A DNA stretch of 64,000 bases. It comes from Colias croceus. Lineage: Eukaryota > Arthropoda > Insecta > Lepidoptera > Pieridae. Below, piece by piece: positions 60,101 through 64,000 of this stretch. The notes beneath the pieces were generated by a model that saw only the letters and a list, made by a program, of their open reading frames with translations, did not search any database and was not told the origin of the DNA. Position 1 is the stretch's first letter; every line of letters starts with the position of its first letter. The stretch is from NCBI RefSeq assembly GCF_905220415.1, contig NC_059553.1, forward strand, positions 3,124,501-3,188,500. Direction: 5' to 3'. The translations under genes were made by a program, and so were the position numbers.

Positions 60101-62335
60101 TTTAACTATCATTATAACTAAATTAATAATATAATATAAGATTTAAAAACTAAAAATGCATTCACAAAATAAATCATTCCATAATTAGTGACAATTCCGT
60201 CAAATATAATTTAAATGCCAATTTTTTGTAGAGAAGAGAGAAATAGATTTAAAAAGTTTAATTAAAGTTTAATTATTATTTTTTACTTAAATCTTCGTGA
60301 ATAATTTAATAAAGGATCAAATTGTAATATTATTGATAACAGTAGTTCAATTCCTTGAGCTTCTTTTTCATGTTTGGTTGATTTTTAACAGGAAAAACTT
60401 TCTGTTTATTAAAAACACAGATTAAAAATGTTTCATTTGTTATTTGTCGAAATACCGACTAAACAGGTTCTGAGACAAAATTTTAACAGGATATCACAAA
60501 TCAAAACAAGACAATTATTAATACTTCTACATGGATAGAAATAAGCACTTTCTATTTCTTACTTGTTTTTTTATTTCGTACTTTGAGTTAATCAATTTGA
60601 GAAATATTAAGCATCCTAAAAACATCAAATTCTCTTTTACATTACATTTTAATTAATAATAATTTAGTTGTTTTTGCTAAAAAAATATTAAGGTCTATCT
60701 TCTAAAGTGGGAATCTATTGATTTTTTTTTTATTAAAATAGGAAGACTATAGGAAAGAAAATAGGAATTTGTCTACAGTCCCACCTGATGGAAAGCGGTG
60801 ACGCGGTCTATGGTGGTAAATCATGTCTACCTAGAAAATGCCTATTTATTCGCCTCTTGAAGGAACACATGTTGTTGTGCATATTGTAGTGTTCTGTATC
60901 TTAGGATGTTCATTAATTTTTTTTTTTTCAGTTACAGTTTAAAAAAAGGTTACGTTATAAATTTATACTTATTTCAGTTTTTACTCACATTTGCCTTGTT
61001 CGTTACTCTTGGCCACAATGGGGTTTTTCCTCAACGCTTGTAATTTCTTCAAGTACAATGTTTTAGTATTATCCAGTATGGGTCCAGGTTTGAATCCCAG
61101 CTTGGTTAGTTCAGCTCTGAGCGTGTTGGTGTCATACTCCATGGATGGAGGTAGCGAGGAGGCTACGGATAGAATTGTTTGGTCGGGCGAGTTTTGGTCT
61201 GCTGCTTCGTCTACTGGTAATCTGGAAAATTATTAAAAATTAGTTCAAATGAGATGAAAGAATGGTATATGTTTATAAAGAAATAGTGTAGAGGCGAAAT
61301 GATGATTTGTGTTTGTTATTCTTTCACGCGTAATAGATTGGACGGATTTTGATGATACTTGTCAGTGATGATTACATACATCATTACTTAACCTATATTC
61401 CATTTACTTTTGCTCGCGAGATCGTCTGGGTAGATCAGGTAGTAAACCTTACATTCATAACAACGTGATAATAAAATTAAAACTTAATAGTCAACCTTAA
61501 AAAATGTAGTCGATAGTGCCGGTCCATCAACCGGCAGGCAAAATTGATTTAGAAAGTAGTTATTATGAGCTCGTAGATAAAAAAATTGCAACTTACACGA
61601 TAGAAGAAACCTTCAATCGCTTCTCAATAAGAACAACATCTTCTTCCTTATCCTCATACTTATATTCTTCATGAACATTTGCAAGCACAATGCTCCCAGA
61701 AAAGTTACTGCTCACACCACTACTAGCTGACGAGCGTCTTGTATTAAAAACCTTATTTTCATCACTACAAGATGATAACCATTCATTCGTCTTATTTTGC
61801 ATAACTATCACAGCTTTGTCCAAATCCCTTGAATTGTCATCCGTTATAAGAGACTCTTCAGTCAATCTACTCTTGAAATTAGACGAATTCTTCTTTTTCA
61901 AACTACTCTTCGAATGGTAATTAACATGCGTGATGCAGTTCGGAGATCCGGGTAGAGAGAAGTTTTCGTACATACTAATTCTTTGCTTGAGATCATTGCT
62001 TTCTGTAGTTTTGTCCACCGTTTGTTCTAGAGGTTGGATGCCGCTTATTTCTACTTCTGCTTTCGATTTGCACGTTTTAAACGTGTTTATTGTGTCGTTT
62101 AGATCTTCTTTATCTTTGATGTTCAGGTTTGTTAGGTCTACCAGCCAGGGTTCAGACTCGTCTATGAGATAAGTGTCTCCGAGTATAGTGGGGTATAATT
62201 TGTTCATGGTAAAGGTGTTCTTTTCGCACCACTCCCGGACCATGTCAGATTTTCGTATGGACATACGTTGTTGTTGGTCATTGGTAACGGGCTCATATTC
62301 TGCCACTACTTGGTCTGTTGATACTAAAATTTTGT
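56740..62335 (-). CDS. Ankle1: ANKLE1/LEM-3-like LEM-domain GIY-YIG endonuclease, 3' four coding exons
   Basis: Partial CDS read on the minus strand: 62335-61597, 61221-60989, 59807-59547, 57104-56740; 1598 nt, 532 residues and TGA. All introns are GT-AG and in frame. Seen: a Ser/Lys/Glu-rich region (1-270), a LEM domain (about 276-312, LRAELTKLGFKPGPI), then a GIY-YIG domain (about 372-500) with Tyr375 in TYLLLDP, FYVGKGKRSRPYSHL (Tyr408, Gly410, Arg414/416), Glu471 in TYEASMID and Asn485 in NLKNLKAGNYYG. LEM followed by C-terminal GIY-YIG is the ANKLE1/LEM-3 arrangement. In animals these cut DNA, and nematode LEM-3 resolves chromatin bridges at the midbody. N-terminal ankyrin exons, expected for the family, are not in the window; the first exon here enters in phase 1. 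Confidence 0.93.
57146..57886 (-). mobile_element. AACCGACTTCAAAA element with long terminal hairpin
   Basis: One end is AACCGACTTCAAAAAAAAGG. The other end is an inverted repeat with arms of about 135-145 bp (57590-57730 and 57750-57886) that could form a long hairpin. The arms contain GCGTTAAAAACAACCGAC and its complement. The same family is at 21094-21662 and 54420-54676. Superfamily unknown. Confidence 0.8.
57920..58107 (+). mobile_element. Helitron copy in the Ankle1 intron
   Basis: ATACTATAAAACAAG-like start, AATCTTTAAAACTACGCAAC, GACAAAGTGGGCG and CTAG end at 58104-58107. The start is approximate. Confidence 0.65.
58525..58655 (+). mobile_element. 5' fragment of the same Helitron family
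   Basis: TCTATACATAATATAATAAA, then CTGTAGAAGGGTCAATTCTG and a T-rich end. It matches the 5' part of the 54949-55422 copy in reverse orientation. No 3' CTAG end. Confidence 0.7.
59135..59336 (+). mobile_element. Helitron (non-autonomous), 202 bp
   Basis: TCTATATATG start, interior CCACTGGACGTATTGGGCTG, end GTCGTGGGCGGAAGCTAG. Confidence 0.8.
59547..59807 (-). CDS. Ankle1: Ankle1 exon, first half of GIY-YIG domain
   Basis: 261 nt, acceptor CAATTTACAG, donor AAAG|GTAAGT. It encodes an acidic/basic helix-like lead, then FTYLLLDPRLT and SIFYVGKG, the first two strands of the nuclease core. Confidence 0.93.
59808..60988 (-). other. Ankle1 intron between the LEM and GIY-YIG exons
   Basis: AT-rich, 1181 bp. 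It has a probable repeat fragment at about 60730-60900 and nothing else recognised. Confidence 0.8.
60730..60900. repeat. probable dispersed repeat fragment
   Basis: Contains CAGTCCCACCTGATGG, TGACGCGGTCTATGGTGG and CTAGAAAATGCCTATT, a block I recognise as dispersed in lepidopteran genomes. Class uncertain. Confidence 0.45.
60989..61221 (-). CDS. Ankle1: Ankle1 LEM-domain exon
   Basis: 233 nt, acceptor TAATTTTCCAG, donor AAAT|GTGAGT; phase 2 in, phase 1 out. It encodes the LEM fold: LRAELTKLGFKPGPI, then LDNTKTLYLKKLQAL. LEM domains bind the chromatin protein BAF in other LEM proteins. Confidence 0.93.
61222..61596 (-). other. Ankle1 intron with degenerate Helitron-like fragment
   Basis: 375 bp. 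The part from about 61285 to 61400 (GAGGCGAAA, TTTGTTATTCTTTCACG, GGACGGATTTTGATGA) resembles the 5' halves of Helitron copies elsewhere in the window but lacks a clean CTAG end. Confidence 0.5.
61597..62335 (-). CDS. Ankle1: Ankle1 internal exon (low-complexity linker)
   Basis: 739 nt, acceptor CGTTTTGCAG, donor CGT|GTAAGT; phase 1 in, phase 2 out. It encodes MVREWCEKNTFTMNKLYPTI, a Leu/Asp-rich stretch and a long Ser/Asn/Lys-rich linker. No known domain is visible. An in-frame ATG lies at 62351 but sits upstream of the acceptor, so it is not taken as the start. Confidence 0.85.
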
Positions 62336-64000
62336 CTGCAAAACGATACAAAATTTGGTTAAATTATAATGTTTGTTAAACTCATTGAATGTTTTTCAGT
62401 TCATAATTTATAATTTAATGAATCGAAATGATGATATTTTAAAGAATAAAATAAGGAAGACACAAATTTAGAAATTTAGTTGTTATATTTTAACAAAAAA
62501 GTTGTATTCGTTGTCTGAAATATAATTATCCATATATAAACGTGGTCTTTATCAATTCATTTCGTAATAAATACCAAGCATTTATACCATAAGTATCGCC
62601 CACATAAGTATCGGCGGCCGGACGAAACACTTTAGCATAATAATTAGGAAAGCTACCAATTACGGTCAAGCCTCCGCATTGTTACTTCCTAAGTCCGTCA
62701 GGTTTTGGTTTTTGGCGCAGTCGAGTCGAATATAAATTACCAACTATTTTAATGATCAACGCCCACAATCTCCCTACCGTGCGTGGGTTCGATATTATGG
62801 AAAAAACTAATAAACATGCATCTTGTGTGAATCAATTAAATTTTATGACCATATAGATCTCGATAATTCTGTTATTTTGTTAATGGTGTAAAGATTTCGT
62901 AAGAACCCGAAGTACTTACAATGTTTGTATTGATAATTGTTATTATTATTTTAAACAAAACACAATAAAAAAAATAAACCCTGCGTTCCTATGTACATTA
63001 TAACGAACATTCCCTCTAACTACACAATGACAATATTGAATAATAATCTTCTTACTAACATTTATGGAAAACTGAAAAGCGTGTCTTTGTCAACAAAGTT
63101 AGGAAGTGATATGCAAACATACAGACAATGGTACCACAATCGTATTGTACGAAACAGGCTCTCAGGAAGTTTACCTGTACTTATACGCTTTAACACGCAT
63201 AACTGATATACAAATATTGTATCTGTAACACCAACTTTTTCGTGCATCATTTAATGTAGTATTAAGTATTCCGTGGTTTTATTAGCATTTTTCAGAAAAG
63301 ATTATGCTAGATAACTCTATGCTTAAAGCTTTTATTTAGGTAATTCGTAATTATACATAGCGATTACTTTTTTCATTTATCTCTCTTTTGCGTTACTCAA
63401 ATCCACAAAATACAAATACTTTGGGGATACAAAAGAGAATATTCCACGAATAAGTAAAAAAAATGCGATTAGGAATGCGAAGGGCCTTATATTCTTTAGC
63501 CAACAATGGGTAGTAGGTAGAGTACATCGTTTTCTGTTGAGTGTGCAATTTCCTAATGATGCATATAAGAGCTTTAATTTACACATCCTTTTAACGGCTA
63601 TTGCTCGCTTTCATCAATTATCTTTTATATGCGTGAATAAAGTAGATAAATAGGTACATAAAGAGCAAATAACTGAAGTCATTATGAATTAACTTTTTGA
63701 AGGTATTAAAGAAATTGCACCATTTACATTTTCTTTAACATTATATTAAAATAATTTTAACATATTATATGTAGGTAGCCACGTTTACTATGTATCTGAT
63801 ATAGTTTATCGAGAATAATAAAGACCACCCTGTGTCGCAAGTACCTAAAGATAGCAACAAAAGCTAGCTAGCCTTTTTTTACTGTCTTTTCTTGCATGCT
63901 ACATTTTACATAAGCCTGATTTAACTTTAGATTGAGCAATCTTATAAAGTAAATTCTACACTTTCAGCTATTACCCCATATGGCAGGAAAATAAGATGCC
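62336..64000 (-). other. Ankle1 upstream intron, no exon seen
   Basis: The first Ankle1 exon in the window needs a phase-1 partner to the right. No ankyrin-like reading frame is seen on the minus strand up to the window end, so this is probably intron throughout. Small open frames on both strands are AT-rich and unremarkable. Confidence 0.6.

Overview
The window is AT-rich nuclear DNA of an insect, most likely a moth or butterfly (Lepidoptera). The evidence is short coding exons with GT-AG introns, two genes of animal families, and many short Helitron copies (5' TC, a GC-rich 3' hairpin, CTAG end, A|T target) of the kind common in lepidopteran genomes. The species cannot be named from the sequence.

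Bases 1-38476 hold no exon I can support. I read them as one very long intron on the + strand, the 5' part of the first gene. They carry scattered transposons, a tRNA-derived SINE and GC-richer patches. Three AG|GT sites look like recursive-splicing (ratchet) points, near 9683, 26889 and 33342.

Bases 38477-50906 (+) carry the nine last coding exons (749 codons plus stop) of the scribbler/brakeless gene (sbb), the insect member of the ZNF608/ZNF609 family. The exons join in phase. They include the family's conserved core, one C2H2 zinc finger and the conserved C-terminal tail. The donor of the penultimate coding exon lies in an 80-bp unit repeated about four times in tandem. The 3'UTR probably runs to about 52.88 kb.

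Bases 52547-56002 hold a tandem duplication of about 750 bp that covers the likely sbb polyadenylation signal. The second copy is interrupted by a 1.48-kb foldback transposon, itself carrying nested insertions, and by a 474-bp Helitron. The first copy preserves the empty site of both the foldback element and the Helitron.

Bases 56740-62335 (-) carry the last four coding exons (532 codons plus stop) of an ANKLE1/LEM-3-type gene: a LEM domain followed by a C-terminal GIY-YIG nuclease domain. Any ankyrin-repeat exons would lie beyond the right edge. The gene faces sbb tail to tail. Its introns hold more transposons, including a copy with a long hairpin.

The two genes have no evident functional link: one is a nuclear transcriptional co-regulator and the other a chromatin-associated nuclease. 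They are simply convergent neighbours.
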